A stretch of DNA of 64,000 nt from Synechococcus sp. MVIR-18-1 (GCF_014279835.1 NZ_CP047942.1:558001-622000), one strand, 5' to 3'. Shown: positions 51,006 through 61,108, counted from the stretch's first letter. Made by a program: numbers and translations. The notes: generated by a model from the sequence alone, not told the origin.

Positions 51006-53003
51006 ATGGGCGCAACGAATACGAAAGATCTAAGGCAGTTGTTATTGCCTTTTTTCGTGAATGGCACGGATCGGCGCTCACTGCAGCTGTTTTTCGCTCT
51101 GATGAGCTCAGTGATTGCTGTGTCTCTTGGCTTATCGGCCTGGACTATCTTCACTGTGAATGGTCTGATCACTCATTTTCTTCCAGCTGACTTGATCGGT
51201 GGTTTGAGTGTGATGGTTGAATTTGCTGGCTGGCTTGTGAATAGCCGCGCCTTAGCTGTGCTCACGGTGTTGTCCGTTTTGGCGGGTTGTTTCGCTGCAT
51301 GGCCTCTTCGGGGGATGGACTCGCGTCGGCGTGTGGCTTGGTTGTATGTACTAGTTATTTTTTGGTTTTTATTAGTAGTAAGCGCACTCTCAGTTCTTAT
51401 AACTTACTTTTTTAGGGATCTGACCAATTCATTCGTAGCGAGAGATGTTGACGGCTCTCGTAGGGGATTGATTCAGATTTTTGTTTTGTTGTGTGTTTTT
51501 ATTCCAGCTATTTATGCTTATAGTTTTACTAAAGGTGCATTCGCTAATTTTTGGCGTGAAGCGATGACTCTACGTTTCTTTGGTGGTTATCTAGGTGGGA
51601 GGTTCTTTTATCAGATTAGCTCTACTGGTGTAGTTGATGGTGTTCCGATTGATAACCCTGATCAGAGAATTGCTCAGGATATTGATAAATTTACGGAGCA
51701 AAGCTCTGAGTTGTTTTTTGAGCTTGTTGACTCTTGCGTTTCGGCGGCAAGTTTCGCTGTTGTTTTGATTACTATTGATGCGCGGATTCTTCTTTATGTG
51801 GTTATATATGCGGTCTTCACGACTGGCCTTATCGCTTTTGTAGGCAAGAAATTAGTTCGACTGAATTATGTTCAACTGCGGCTAAATGCTGATTTCCGTT
51901 ATTCCTTGACGCGTGTTCGAGATAATGCTGAGTCGATTGCTTTCTATAGTGGCGAAAGAAGCGAGTGGGCGCGTGGTATTGATACATTATTCGGTGCAAT
52001 TAGAAATCAATACCGTGTAATTCGAGTCAGTTCTGTGGTGAAGTCTATTTCTATCGCTTTCAGGAATTTTACCTATCTGGCTCCTTATCTTTTGCTTTGG
52101 TCGATTTACTTCAAGGGCGAAATTGAGTTTGGTGTTTTCACTCAAGTATCAATGGCATTCGGGGCTGTAACGCGAGCTTTTAGCTTTGTTGTAGATAATT
52201 TCAATGATATCGCTAACTTGCTTTCCAATGGTCAACGCCTCACGGAAATTGGTCATGGTTTCGATCTGAGCGCAGGTGATCTCGAGACTGGCCCGTCATT
52301 GTCTGCATCGCATTCAGCTCCCGAAGCCAAATTGCTAGCTCCTGGGGTGATGATTCATGTGGAGTCTGCAACTCTGAAGATTCCATCCGGGGAGCGCACG
52401 TTGGTGCGCAACCTCAGCATCGATCTTGCTCAAGAGAGTCGTCTTCTTGTTGTGGGGCCATCGGGATGTGGAAAAACCTCGTTGCTTCGGATGTTCAGCG
52501 GCCTTTGGTCGTCCTCCTCTGGAGTGGTGGCATCACGGGGATTTCGGGAGGGGGTGATCTTTGTTCCGCAGAAGCCCTATGTGTTTTCAGGCTCCTTGCG
52601 CGAACAGCTGCTCTATCCAGATGTTGAGTTGGATCTCAACCAGGAGCGGATGTACTCACTGCTCGACTCGGTCTCCCTCACCTCCGTCCACCAGACCCTT
52701 GAGTCATCGGAAGCCTTCATTGATTGGCCAAGGGTGCTCTCTGTGGGAGAGCAGCAGAGAATTGCCTTTGCGAGGGTTTTGCTGGCTAAGGCGAAGTTTG
52801 TGCTTCTCGATGAATCCACGAGCGCGTTAGACATTCCAACGGAAAAAGCGGTGTATCAGCTCCTCCGTGATGCTGGCGCTGGATATGTGAGTGTGGGGCA
52901 CCGATCATCTTTGCTGCCCTTCCACGACTCTGTGCTGGAGCTGGATCGTGAAGGTGGTTGGACGTTGTTTGACGCCCATGACTATGCCTTCCCGCAGGCT
53001 TGA
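51006..53003 (+). CDS. ABC transporter, SbmA/BacA-like fused membrane and ATPase domains
   Basis: A 665-residue half transporter with the permease first (about six helices, residues 20-420) and the nucleotide-binding domain last. It is the type of YddA/ABCD and SbmA/BacA proteins. Motifs are Walker A GPSGCGKTSLL, Q-loop FVPQKPY, signature LSVGEQQRIAFARVLL, Walker B FVLLDEST and the H-loop VSVGHRSSLL. ATG 51006 has a GGAG 5 nt upstream; ATG 50982 is the longer option. The permease part (about 51340-52260) is much AT-richer than the ends, suggesting a mosaic gene. Substrate (fatty acyl, peptide or vitamin) is unknown. Confidence 0.87.
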   Translation: MGATNTKDLRQLLLPFFVNGTDRRSLQLFFALMSSVIAVSLGLSAWTIFTVNGLITHFLPADLIGGLSVMVEFAGWLVNSRALAVLTVLSVLAGCFAAWPLRGMDSRRRVAWLYVLVIFWFLLVVSALSVLITYFFRDLTNSFVARDVDGSRRGLIQIFVLLCVFIPAIYAYSFTKGAFANFWREAMTLRFFGGYLGGRFFYQISSTGVVDGVPIDNPDQRIAQDIDKFTEQSSELFFELVDSCVSAASFAVVLITIDARILLYVVIYAVFTTGLIAFVGKKLVRLNYVQLRLNADFRYSLTRVRDNAESIAFYSGERSEWARGIDTLFGAIRNQYRVIRVSSVVKSISIAFRNFTYLAPYLLLWSIYFKGEIEFGVFTQVSMAFGAVTRAFSFVVDNFNDIANLLSNGQRLTEIGHGFDLSAGDLETGPSLSASHSAPEAKLLAPGVMIHVESATLKIPSGERTLVRNLSIDLAQESRLLVVGPSGCGKTSLLRMFSGLWSSSSGVVASRGFREGVIFVPQKPYVFSGSLREQLLYPDVELDLNQERMYSLLDSVSLTSVHQTLESSEAFIDWPRVLSVGEQQRIAFARVLLAKAKFVLLDESTSALDIPTEKAVYQLLRDAGAGYVSVGHRSSLLPFHDSVLELDREGGWTLFDAHDYAFPQA

Positions 53004-53051
53004 TGGTTCGCCTCATGTCGTCTTAGCGTTGTCGAGTTGATGTGATGCGTT

Positions 53052-53309
53052 ATGAAGGAAAGCCAGGTGCAGCAAGGCGACAAAGACGAATGGCGCGATC
53101 ATGTGCTTCAGGAGATTGTTGACTTTTTAAGTAAGAACAAAGAAGAGATCCATGGGCGTTACCTCGATCAACGAAGCGGTCAACTTCCACGCGATTTCAT
53201 CGAGGAGAAGGGCCTGATGGATTTTGAATTGGCGATCACTTTTCTGGAAGATAAGCCTAAGGGTATGGGATTAGGTCTTGGTTTTTTCAAGGCAACGCTA
53301 ATTCGCTGA
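53052..53309 (+). CDS. Small hypothetical protein
   Basis: An 85-residue soluble protein, acidic/helical (DEWRDHVLQEIVDFLSKNKE), ending in MGLGLGFFKATLIR. ATG 53052 was chosen. It lies 48 nt after the ABC gene on the same strand. I do not recognise a family. Confidence 0.55.
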   Translation: MKESQVQQGDKDEWRDHVLQEIVDFLSKNKEEIHGRYLDQRSGQLPRDFIEEKGLMDFELAITFLEDKPKGMGLGLGFFKATLIR

Positions 53310-53379
53310 ACCTAAGGGAATCTCTTGATCTCACGGCTCAAGATGTTGAGCTATTCACGAGAAGCGGTGTAGTTAGGGC

Positions 53380-53781
53380 TTAAAATCCCAAACCGATGAA
53401 GAGTTCTTGATGCACCACATAGGTGTAATACAAGGTTGTGCCGGCATTGGGTGAAAGTTCGATCCCATCACTGTTGTAGGCGATATTGCAAATCAAGTTT
53501 CCTTTCCAGGCAATGTTGTCTTCGTTTTGTTCCGCTGACCATTGCATAACAGCACCGAAATGATCAGGGATGGTGGCACCAATCTTGTCGCAGATGTTTG
53601 AAAGTCTGCAGAGGGCAGGAGGCTTGGCCGGTAGGGATAACCCTTTTCTGAGGATCAATTCATCAATCACTCCTGTGTATCTCACGAACTCGATTAATTC
53701 TTCTTCATCATCTGTTAGTGATGCGCTGGATAGCGCCTGATCAAAGAGATCAGCTGTTAGGACTGGCCTGGATTTGGTCAT
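53380..53781 (-). CDS. Hypothetical protein
   Basis: A 133-residue protein from ATG 53781 (TKSRPVLTADLFDQALSSAS), with acidic helices (DDEEELIEFVRYTGVIDELI) and an aromatic C-terminus (GTTLYYTYVVHQELFIGLGF). Earlier in-frame ATGs at 53823 and 53850 would add a polar tail. No family recognised. It stands between two plus-strand orphans, which suggests accessory DNA. Confidence 0.55.
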   Translation of the reverse strand: MTKSRPVLTADLFDQALSSASLTDDEEELIEFVRYTGVIDELILRKGLSLPAKPPALCRLSNICDKIGATIPDHFGAVMQWSAEQNEDNIAWKGNLICNIAYNSDGIELSPNAGTTLYYTYVVHQELFIGLGF

Positions 53782-54027
53782 GTTGTGAATTGAATGATTT
53801 GTTTTGCGGCTAATTGTACTCATTAAAGTATGTTTTGGATGTTGATTCAAGGTGCCGTTCTTTTCGTGCTTAAAGGATTTGTTGGGCTAAGTGCATGAGG
53901 ACCTGAGCGGTGAACTCAGTCCACCGCTTTGTTGTTGGGCTAGCCAGCTGCACAAGCGAAAGGATTGTGTGTGATTGATTGCATGACCAGCAATTGGTTG
54001 CCAAAATACTTGTAAAGGGTCAATTCC

Positions 54028-54189
54028 ATGGGTTTGAGGAAATCACTTAAAAAAGCCATGGTTTATCTGCTTGGTGTTGTCGATGAATACTGGGCTATGC
54101 GAGAGCCTGGTCAGTATGGCGAAAAGGATCCAGAGTGCTCAATTCCTGCTGAGCGTCAGGGCTGTGTGAGCAAGAGTGTGCCCCATTGA
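54028..54189 (+). CDS. Possible 53-residue small protein
   Basis: ATG 54028, with AAGGG 9 nt upstream, to TGA 54187-54189. The basic amphipathic N-terminus (GLRKSLKKAMVYLLGVVDEY) is followed by a polar tail with two Cys. I do not recognise it. Coding status is moderate to low. Confidence 0.4.
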   Translation: MGLRKSLKKAMVYLLGVVDEYWAMREPGQYGEKDPECSIPAERQGCVSKSVPH

Positions 54190-54295
54190 AAGTATTAACG
54201 GCTGATTGATTATGCTTGTTATGGCTAAATAAATCAGAAATTTTGTTGCCTCTTATGTAGAGAGCGTTATAATTATAATGTGTTGAGAAACTCTC

Positions 54296-54559
54296 TTGAA
54301 TCAAGCTAGTATCCGCCGGTTTGTATTTACATTAATCACTGGCTATTTGGCGATTTTTGGTGTTCAACAGATTCCTTATGAGTTTCCGAATCAATGGGCT
54401 GTATTGATTCCGGTTTTAATTGTTGTTTATATCATCACTGTATGGCTTGATGGAGTCTTCTTTAAGGATGATGCATCCCCCGAAAAGCTTCCTGCTGGTG
54501 TGAAAAAGACAAAGAGCAAGAAATCATCGAAAAAATCAAATGGATTCGGTGATTCTTAG
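54296..54559 (+). CDS. Small membrane protein with basic tail
   Basis: An 87-residue protein from TTG 54296 with two hydrophobic helices (FVFTLITGYLAIFGV and AVLIPVLIVVYIITVWLDGV) and a Lys/Ser-rich tail (KKTKSKKSSKKS). No family recognised. The tail probably lies in the cytoplasm. It converges with rpsD. Confidence 0.6.
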   Translation: MNQASIRRFVFTLITGYLAIFGVQQIPYEFPNQWAVLIPVLIVVYIITVWLDGVFFKDDASPEKLPAGVKKTKSKKSSKKSNGFGDS

Positions 54560-54658
54560 AAACTTTTGCTTTGGTCTTTGCCTTGTTCGGGAGAGCTAAT
54601 CGCTTTTACAGGCGTGCAACCGTAACTGTTTACCCCTTTTCACGATCAGTCTGGGCAT

Positions 54659-54697
54659 AAAAAATCCTGCTGGCTTGATGTCCAAGGCCAACAGGAT
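54659..54697 (-). terminator. Rho-independent terminator of rpsD
   Basis: On the minus strand a 9-bp stem (one G-U pair) CCTGTTGGC/GCCAGCAGG with a 12-nt loop and a run of six T, 50 nt after the rpsD stop. Confidence 0.8.
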
Positions 54698-54744
54698 TTG
54701 AAATGGATTGAAAACAGTCCCAGACCGAAATCCGGGATTGAAGA

Positions 54745-55353
54745 TCAGACCTTTCTGGAGTAGTACTCCACCACCAGCAGTTCGTTGATCTCAAGGGCGA
54801 CCCACTCGCGTTCAGCGCGGCCAATCACTTTGGCGCTGAGCTTGGGTTTGTCGAGCTCAAGGTGGGGAGGCACATTGGCCAGACCTGGGAATTGCAGATT
54901 CGCTTCGGCAAGCAATTTGCTGCATTTGCGTTCGCGAATGGCGATCACATCACCAGATTTGCACTGATAACTGGCGATGTCGGTGACCCGTCCGTTCACG
55001 GTGACGTGACCGTGATTCACCAACTGACGTGCACCTGGAACGGTTGGGCCAAATCCAATGCGGAAACAAACATTGTCGAGACGATTCTCGAGCAGTTTGA
55101 GCAGGTTGGTTCCAGTTGAACCTTCCTGAGCGCGCGCTTTCTTCACGTAGCGCACAAGTTGACGTTCAGAGACGCCGTAATTGAAGCGAAGCTTTTGCTT
55201 TTCTTCTAAGCGGATTGCGTATTCGGAGCGCTTGCGACGGGCTTGGCCGTGCTGACCGGGTGGATAGGACCGTTTTGCGGCCTTCCGGGTGAGACCGGGT
55301 AGGTCTCCCAAGCGCCGCGTGATCCTCAGGCGAGGGCCGCGGTATCTGGACAT
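54745..55353 (-). CDS. rpsD: 30S ribosomal protein S4
   Basis: Primary 16S rRNA binding protein and translational repressor of its own operon in other bacteria. The 202-residue protein begins [20 protein letters not shown] and has [20 protein letters not shown], the S4 domain [20 protein letters not shown] and C-terminal [16 protein letters not shown]. Start ATG 55351-55353; the longer open frame reaches 55515 through the yidD region. It is monocistronic, ends at a terminator, and is divergent from yidD. Confidence 0.96.
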   Translation of the reverse strand: MSRYRGPRLRITRRLGDLPGLTRKAAKRSYPPGQHGQARRKRSEYAIRLEEKQKLRFNYGVSERQLVRYVKKARAQEGSTGTNLLKLLENRLDNVCFRIGFGPTVPGARQLVNHGHVTVNGRVTDIASYQCKSGDVIAIRERKCSKLLAEANLQFPGLANVPPHLELDKPKLSAKVIGRAEREWVALEINELLVVEYYSRKV

Positions 55354-55432
55354 AAGAAAGAAGAGATGAAATGGGTTCGCGTTCAAGCGAGAATCCGTCA
55401 TGCTGGGTTTGTGGCCCGCACCGCGGAATCGC

Positions 55433-55699
55433 ATGCACGAATCAACCATCTTATCTGCCGGCAGCACAAATTCATTTAATCGGTTCATCAGCGCGTTGTT
55501 GCTTGCGCTGATCAACTTTTATCGCCGTTGGATTTCCCCCATGATCGGCCCTCGCTGTCGGTTCATTCCTACTTGCAGTGCCTACGGCCTCGAGGCAATT
55601 GAGCGCCATGGACCTTGGCGTGGCGGCTGGTTAACCCTGCGCCGCTTGCTGCGCTGCCATCCCTTCACCCCCTGCGGCTGTGACCCTGTTCCCGACTGA
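55433..55699 (+). CDS. yidD: Membrane-protein insertion efficiency factor YidD
   Basis: Small peripheral protein that assists YidC-dependent insertion. From ATG 55433 it has 88 residues: [20 protein letters not shown], the conserved [20 protein letters not shown] and [20 protein letters not shown]. The first 20 residues are a weakly hydrophobic extension. It overlaps the glutaredoxin-like gene by 20 nt. Confidence 0.92.
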   Translation: MHESTILSAGSTNSFNRFISALLLALINFYRRWISPMIGPRCRFIPTCSAYGLEAIERHGPWRGGWLTLRRLLRCHPFTPCGCDPVPD

Positions 55700-55976
55700 T
55701 TCTCGGCGATTGTTGCTCTACAGCAGGGCAGGCTGTTGTCTTTGTGAGGGGTTGGAACAGCGCTTGCGAGATCTCAACTTGGAACAAGGCCTCCCCCCCT
55801 TGAAACTCGTTGTAGTTGATATCGATGCTCCCGAGTGTCCAGCGTCCTTGCGCGCGCGCTATGACCTCGAGGTACCTGTTTTGGTCTTGGAGGACACGGA
55901 GCTTCCTCGCGTGTCACCCAGGTTGAGTGGGGATGGATTGCGCCATTGGTTGCAGCGGGTTTGCGCCACTGTTTGA
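55680..55976 (+). CDS. Glutaredoxin-like protein (DUF836)
   Basis: A 98-residue thioredoxin-fold protein. [20 protein letters not shown] carries a CxxC pair at the usual place, and the cis-Pro segment is [15 protein letters not shown]. It starts at GTG 55680 inside yidD and is followed 61 nt later by murE. A disulfide reductase role is inferred from the fold. Confidence 0.82.
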   Translation: MTLFPTDSRRLLLYSRAGCCLCEGLEQRLRDLNLEQGLPPLKLVVVDIDAPECPASLRARYDLEVPVLVLEDTELPRVSPRLSGDGLRHWLQRVCATV

Positions 55977-56037
55977 GCGACTGTTTGCGCCAAGGAGCCA
56001 GGTTCGGATTAGAAAACCCATCTGTGTTGACCCAGCG

Positions 56038-57567
56038 ATGACCCAGACACTCCACGCCTTGCTGCATTCGGTGGGTTTGCCTGTGCCTCTTGGCTTGGCT
56101 GATGCCGTGATCGAATCGATCACCTGTGATTCACGGTGCGTGGCCCCTGGAAGTTTGTTCATCGGTCTTCCCGGGGGGCGTGTTGATGGAGGGAGCTTCT
56201 GGCCTAAGGCTGTTGCGGATGGGGCCGCAGCGGTCCTGATTGGCTCAGCAGCAGCAGCAGCAGCAGCTCAGCCTCCTGAACAGAGTGACGCTGTGCTGGT
56301 GGTGCCCGATCCCGTTGCGCGCTGGGCCGGAGAGTTGGCAGCAGCGTTTTGGAATCACCCCAGTGATCGCATCGGTTTGATTGGGGTGACTGGCACCAAC
56401 GGCAAAACCACCACCACCCATCTGATTGAACATTTGAGTTCGGCCTGTGGACGTCCGTCCGCCCTGTTTGGAACGCTTCTGAATCGCTGGCCTGGCCACA
56501 GCGTGACCGCAACACACACCACAGCCGTGGCAGACCGGCTCCAGGCTCAGCTTGCTGAGGCGTGTGCCGCTGGCGCGGAGTTAACGGCCATGGAGGTGAG
56601 CTCCCACGCGCTTGATCAGCATCGGGTGGCTGGATGCCGTTTTTCCGGCGCTGTGTTTACCAATCTCACCCAAGACCATCTCGACTACCACGAGACGATG
56701 GCGTCTTATTTCGAAGCCAAAGCGCGATTGTTTTCACCACCTTTGGTGGCTGACGATGGCGCTCGATTTGTGGTCAATGTGGATGATCCTTGGGGCCAAC
56801 AACTTGCGGAGCGCTTGGGCGATCGCTGCTGGCGGAGTTCGTTGTCTATGGGCTCAGCAGATGCAGAACTGACGATGTCAGATCTGGTGATGGGCTCTTC
56901 TGGGGTTGAAGGGCGCCTTTCCAGTCCTCTGGGTGAGGGGTCGTTCCACTCCCCATTGCTCGGTCGCTTCAATGTGATGAACCTGTTGCAGGCGGTTGGG
57001 GTCTTGCTTCAGCAAGGTCTCCCTCTGGAGTCGCTTCTCAAAGCCATCAGCACGTTCAGGGGCGTTCCTGGTCGGATGGAACGGGTTGTTGTGGACGCAA
57101 AGGGAAATGAGCTGCCCACGGTGTTGGTGGATTACGCCCACACTCCTGATGGCTTAAGCAGCGCCTTGAAGGCGTGTCGCCCCTTCGCGGGCGGCAAATT
57201 GATTTGTGTGTTTGGTTGTGGTGGTGATAGAGATCGAGGCAAGCGTCCGCAGATGGCTGCGATTGCAGCGGAGATTGCTGATGCTGTGGTGGTGACCTCT
57301 GATAATCCACGCACGGAAGACCCTCAGCAAATCCTGGATGATGTTGTGAAGGGGATTCCTAGCGGTACTGCCTTAAATGTGACCTTGGATCGCGCTGAAG
57401 CGATTGCTGCTGCGATTCAGGATGCTGGGGCTCAAGATCTTGTCCTCATTGCCGGGAAGGGGCATGAGGACTATCAGATCCTTGGAACCCAAAAAGTGCA
57501 TTTTGATGACCGTGAACAGGCTTTAAACGCACTTCAAGGCAAGCTGAATGATTCAGTCTCTAACTAG
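56038..57567 (+). CDS. murE: UDP-MurNAc-tripeptide synthetase MurE (meso-diaminopimelate-adding)
   Basis: Adds the third residue to the murein stem peptide. The 509-residue protein has [25 protein letters not shown] site [61 protein letters not shown] and [15 protein letters not shown]. The DNPR motif marks the meso-diaminopimelate-specific type. A short CAG run (about 56246-56268) encodes a stretch of alanines near residue 72. ATG 56038 was chosen; the frame is open from 55927. It overlaps the Ca2+/H+ antiporter gene at the 3' end by 8 nt. Confidence 0.94.
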   Translation: MTQTLHALLHSVGLPVPLGLADAVIESITCDSRCVAPGSLFIGLPGGRVDGGSFWPKAVADGAAAVLIGSAAAAAAAQPPEQSDAVLVVPDPVARWAGELAAAFWNHPSDRIGLIGVTGTNGKTTTTHLIEHLSSACGRPSALFGTLLNRWPGHSVTATHTTAVADRLQAQLAEACAAGAELTAMEVSSHALDQHRVAGCRFSGAVFTNLTQDHLDYHETMASYFEAKARLFSPPLVADDGARFVVNVDDPWGQQLAERLGDRCWRSSLSMGSADAELTMSDLVMGSSGVEGRLSSPLGEGSFHSPLLGRFNVMNLLQAVGVLLQQGLPLESLLKAISTFRGVPGRMERVVVDAKGNELPTVLVDYAHTPDGLSSALKACRPFAGGKLICVFGCGGDRDRGKRPQMAAIAAEIADAVVVTSDNPRTEDPQQILDDVVKGIPSGTALNVTLDRAEAIAAAIQDAGAQDLVLIAGKGHEDYQILGTQKVHFDDREQALNALQGKLNDSVSN

Positions 57568-58705
57568 GATAATAATAAAAAGCTGCTCCAAATATGGAGA
57601 ACATTCCTAGAAGTAATACACCTTCGAGCCAGTTGGATTTTGCATCCATATTCACAAGGTTCACGATTAAGACACTGAATATGAGTGCGATGACTTCAAA
57701 CGCTGTGAAGTCAAGATTCATGGGCTGACCGATCAGAGACCCAATAATGATCAGTGCTGGAGCGATCAAGAGGGCAACGAGCAAGCTAGATCCCATTGCT
57801 AACGAAATGGGCAGATCCATTTGATCTTTCCAAGCTCCTTTCACAGCGGGAACATATTCAGAAAAGCCACCAATGATTGGAATAATGATGATTCCTGTAA
57901 ACAATGCGCTAAGCCCAAGCTGTTCTGTTGCGGGCTCTAAAAAATGAACAAAGCTCTCGGACTGATAAGACAAAAGTGCAGTGCAAGCAATTAATTGGAT
58001 GATCCAGGGCAATAGATTGATGCTCTTTTCTTCCTCTTGGGATGACTCAGTCTCATCGTTTTTGATGTGTTGTGGATCAAAGAGATGGTTGTGTGTTGCC
58101 AGGGAAAAGATGAGGGTCAAGAAGTAAATGATGATCAGGATCACCGCAACGGTCATGGATAGGCCGTGGATCGCGACTTGATCATCAATCCCTGATGTGC
58201 TGATCAGGGATGCAGGCAGGGCCATCGCCATGACCGCCAGTGTCATAGCGGCACCATTGGTACGAACCATCGTTTCTTGAAAACTTTGTTCGCTATATTT
58301 CAAGCCTCCTACAAGCATTGCTATGCCTGTAACGAGCAGAAGGTCCGAGAGAATTGCTCCGGTAATACTCGCTTTCACAACATCAATAAGACCAAGTCTT
58401 AGTGCTGATAGGGCGATAATAAATTCCGCACAGTTGCCAAAAACTGCGGTGCAGATTGCCCCTATGGTTGGTCCACTATGGTCTGCAATTTCTTCAGTCG
58501 CATCGCTGAGGAGTAAGGCAATCGGAATGATCCCAGTTGCTGAAACAACGAAACAGATCAGGGTCGGCCAATCCTGCATCGAGGCCAACTGGGTTAGCCC
58601 CAGCATGATGAGCGCTGGAATAACCTTCCAGCGCCCAGATTTTATAAAGGAAGATGTAAATCTCTCAGGTATAGAATCACCGGCTTGATTAATGTTTGAT
58701 TGCAT
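57560..58705 (-). CDS. Ca2+/H+ antiporter (CAX family)
   Basis: A 381-residue membrane protein with about eleven helices in two halves. The first half has the c-1 motif [14 protein letters not shown], the second [12 protein letters not shown], in the positions of the CAX GNAAE cation-binding repeats; the second is divergent. An acidic loop ([12 protein letters not shown]) sits between the halves. It should export Ca2+ (or a heavier divalent cation) from the cytoplasm. It is AT-rich compared with murE next to it. Confidence 0.85.
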   Translation of the reverse strand: MQSNINQAGDSIPERFTSSFIKSGRWKVIPALIMLGLTQLASMQDWPTLICFVVSATGIIPIALLLSDATEEIADHSGPTIGAICTAVFGNCAEFIIALSALRLGLIDVVKASITGAILSDLLLVTGIAMLVGGLKYSEQSFQETMVRTNGAAMTLAVMAMALPASLISTSGIDDQVAIHGLSMTVAVILIIIYFLTLIFSLATHNHLFDPQHIKNDETESSQEEEKSINLLPWIIQLIACTALLSYQSESFVHFLEPATEQLGLSALFTGIIIIPIIGGFSEYVPAVKGAWKDQMDLPISLAMGSSLLVALLIAPALIIIGSLIGQPMNLDFTAFEVIALIFSVLIVNLVNMDAKSNWLEGVLLLGMFSIFGAAFYYYPS

Positions 58706-58958
58706 GTATTGTTAGATAGTGGGATTGGTTTAAGATCCTTAGCAAGATTAAAGCAATGGCTACCGTTGTTCTGCTCCTAAAGAAGTGAGCTCAATGCAGT
58801 CGCTTGTTTGCTTTTTAATTCTAACAAGTTTTAGCTCAAATTCTCCAAGGTCTGCTTTTTACTGTCTGTGGAACTTTCGATGATCTCTGGCCTCTTTCAA
58901 TGGTGCTGTTTTGCACTATTGCTGTTGTGACTGCCTGGGTCTTGATCCCTGCAGGTGC
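58706..58958. other. Intergenic region
   Basis: About 250 nt. A 20-residue hydrophobic frame (ATG 58900, ending VLIPAGA) overlaps the end of the next gene, but it has no ribosome binding site and is not called. No terminator is seen. Confidence 0.4.
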
Positions 58959-60209
58959 CTAATCATTGCGGCATGTCAGTTCTTCAAGAGCATCCACGAA
59001 TCGGCTGAGTTCGTGGGCTTCAGTGGTGATATGGGTGCAGGCTCTTAGGCAGATGGGCTCTTCCAGGTTGCGGATCCAGATCCCTTTGCTGCCAAGGATT
59101 TGAACGATTTCAGCAGGACTGTGCTCGGATCGATCGTTGGGTTGGAAGCTCACCAACCCTGCGGGCGGCTCCCCTTCGAGTAGGGGTGTGGTTCCTGGAA
59201 GCTCTTTGATTTGCCTCCAGAGCTCGCCGCTAAGGGACTGGATGGTTTGCAGACGCTCTTGTTCATTTCCCTCTTTGGCTAGCAAGCCCAACGATTGACG
59301 CAGGCCTGCCATCAGTGGCACACAGCTCGTTGCAATTTCAAAGCGTCGGCTGTCGTGGTGAAAGGGGTCTGGATCATTCATGACAGCCCGTGTTTCATCG
59401 CGCAAGCTGCGCCATCCAATCAGCGTTGGATTGGCTTGATTGAGGATCCTTTCTGACAAGGCCACGCCTCCGAGCCCCTCGGGTCCGCAGGTCCATTTGT
59501 GTCCAGTAAATGCATAAATATCAGCTGCCTGCGCTGCAGCTTCTATAGGAATTTGTCCCATGCTTTGGGCTGCATCGACGAGCAGAAATGGTTGCTGAGC
59601 ATGTTGATGAAGCTGGTCTGCTACCGCAGGGATTGGCATCAGCTGTCCGGTGTTCCAAAGCAGATGCGACAGCACCACCACTTTGGTGCGTGGTTGCAGA
59701 GAGTCCGCTAAGGCTTGAAGGACGCCGGCGTCGGTTTTGTGTTGCTCTTCACGTCCTTGTCTGAATTGTTGAACAGGGAGGTTGTCGACCTCAAGGTGCT
59801 CCCGTCTGGCAAGTTCATGGCAAGCGGCGACGACTCCTGGGTGCTCGCAATCACTGATTAGAAGGCGATCACCGGCTTTGAAGGGAAGTCCCCAAAGGGG
59901 CAAAACGCAACCGCTGGTGACGTTCTCGGTGAGCGCTAGGCGGTGTGGTGCCACACCACATAATCGACCGAGCAAGGCACGTGTTTTGTTTGTTTCCGCG
60001 CTGATATAGGGCCATACATCCGTGGTGAAGGGGCCCAGCTCTTGGATGCGCTTCCAGCTCGTGGTCATGGCCTCCAACGAAGGCGATGGCAACGGCCCTT
60101 GGCCGCCGTAGTTGAAATAAGTCTTGTTCCCCAGTGCTGGACAGTGATCGCGGAGGTTATTCCTGTGTGCGTGGGTCAAGGTCGTCGTCCGAAAGGTTCC
60201 TAGCGCCAT
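58959..60209 (-). CDS. Class-V aminotransferase fold, cystine lyase-like (C-DES type)
   Basis: A 416-residue PLP enzyme near the cyanobacterial L-cysteine/cystine C-S lyase (C-DES), which releases sulfide or persulfide for Fe-S cluster formation. Visible are KTYFNYGGQGPLPSPSLEAM, ALTENVTSGCVLPLWGLPF, SDCEHPGVVAACHELARRE, LSHLLWNTGQLMPI, VDAAQSMGQIPI and the PLP Lys in TGHKWTCGPEGLGG. It lacks the long Cys-loop of IscS or SufS desulfurases, so it fits the lyase branch better. A stem-loop lies 20 nt before its start. Confidence 0.82.
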   Translation of the reverse strand: MALGTFRTTTLTHAHRNNLRDHCPALGNKTYFNYGGQGPLPSPSLEAMTTSWKRIQELGPFTTDVWPYISAETNKTRALLGRLCGVAPHRLALTENVTSGCVLPLWGLPFKAGDRLLISDCEHPGVVAACHELARREHLEVDNLPVQQFRQGREEQHKTDAGVLQALADSLQPRTKVVVLSHLLWNTGQLMPIPAVADQLHQHAQQPFLLVDAAQSMGQIPIEAAAQAADIYAFTGHKWTCGPEGLGGVALSERILNQANPTLIGWRSLRDETRAVMNDPDPFHHDSRRFEIATSCVPLMAGLRQSLGLLAKEGNEQERLQTIQSLSGELWRQIKELPGTTPLLEGEPPAGLVSFQPNDRSEHSPAEIVQILGSKGIWIRNLEEPICLRACTHITTEAHELSRFVDALEELTCRND

Positions 60210-60228
60210 CGTTAAAGCACGTGCTGAT

Positions 60229-60248
60229 ACCCCACTGCAGCGTGGGGT
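60229..60248. promoter_or_regulatory. Perfect inverted repeat in the leader of the C-DES-like gene
   Basis: Arms ACCCCAC and GTGGGGT, 7 bp, around a 6-nt loop, without T tail, 20 nt upstream of the ATG at 60209. It could be an operator or an mRNA leader hairpin. Confidence 0.4.
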
Positions 60249-60722
60249 GCTTATCGATTGTCAATCTCACGTTGGCAAAGAAAAGCGGAAAGAGCCAGGC
60301 TGATGGCTTGCCCAAAATGATGAATCAGTTAATCCCGGACAGATCCTTGTCAAAAAGGAGATGCTGGAGCCGAATCCACAACAGCGGTACGCTTACATTA
60401 AGTGCATCACATAAGCCTTGATTGTCCCTGCTGGATCGGCTTGAAAGGATCTATAAATCATCTTTTCTCTCTTCAAAATGGATAGATTAATCGTTGCAAA
60501 TTATACCTATTGCATTCATCTAAGAGAGGTCTCTAGTGCGGCTTAAATGAGGGATAAGTATTCGATCTGAATCGGCGATTTGTGCGCTGACTCGAGCAAG
60601 CTAGAAACAGTTACTGTTAATTATCACAATACGCTGAATCAGGACCAATGCAGGAGATACACTGTTCCCTCAGGCACCGCGTACTGCGCTGGTGGCTTTT
60701 ACCTCGCTGAAGGTGCTCAAGC
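60249..60722. other. Intergenic region of about 470 nt
   Basis: Short open frames here have no ribosome binding site or protein-like composition. It should carry promoters for the two divergent genes, but no conserved box was recognised. Confidence 0.4.
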
Positions 60723-61079
60723 ATGATGAACCCCTACGTCTTGTATCTGTTCACCCTGCCCGTAGATGAGCCCGAAACCTGTACAAAGGTGAGAGATTTT
60801 GTCTTAACGCTTACGACGGCGCAGCAGGCAACCATTGAATATGTGGCACTACGCACTGACGATGGAGAGCTCACAGAGCTTGCTAAAAAGTTGAATGTTG
60901 ATAGTGCCCCGACCTTGGTCGTTACGCACGAAAGCGTTTCTTGTGAGCTTGATGCCGATGGTGATGAAGATTGTGACTATGTAGAAAAACCAGTTGAACG
61001 CTTCGTTGGAGCCCAAGCAATTACAGAGCATCTTGAAGTCACCATTGAAAGCTATACATACGCAAATCCACCTGAATAA
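60723..61079 (+). CDS. Hypothetical protein with thioredoxin-like fold features
   Basis: A 118-residue acidic protein. VLYLFTLPVDEPETCTKVRD starts the fold and a cis-Pro segment appears as DSAPTLVVTHE, as in thioredoxin-fold proteins, but there is no CxxC; the pattern is a single Cys. Two ATGs lie at 60723 and 60726. Function unknown. Confidence 0.6.
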   Translation: MMNPYVLYLFTLPVDEPETCTKVRDFVLTLTTAQQATIEYVALRTDDGELTELAKKLNVDSAPTLVVTHESVSCELDADGDEDCDYVEKPVERFVGAQAITEHLEVTIESYTYANPPE

Positions 61080-61108
61080 TCGACAACAGCATCGCTGATG
61101 TCATCAAC

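Noticed and set aside
56246-56268. CAG microsatellite in murE as phase-variable switch
   Set aside because: The unit is a full codon, so slippage would only change alanine number and not switch the frame.
58900-58962. 20-residue hydrophobic frame before the C-DES-like gene end
   Set aside because: It looked like a photosynthetic micro-subunit, but it does not match PetM, PetL, PsaM, PsbX or Ycf12 and has no ribosome binding site.
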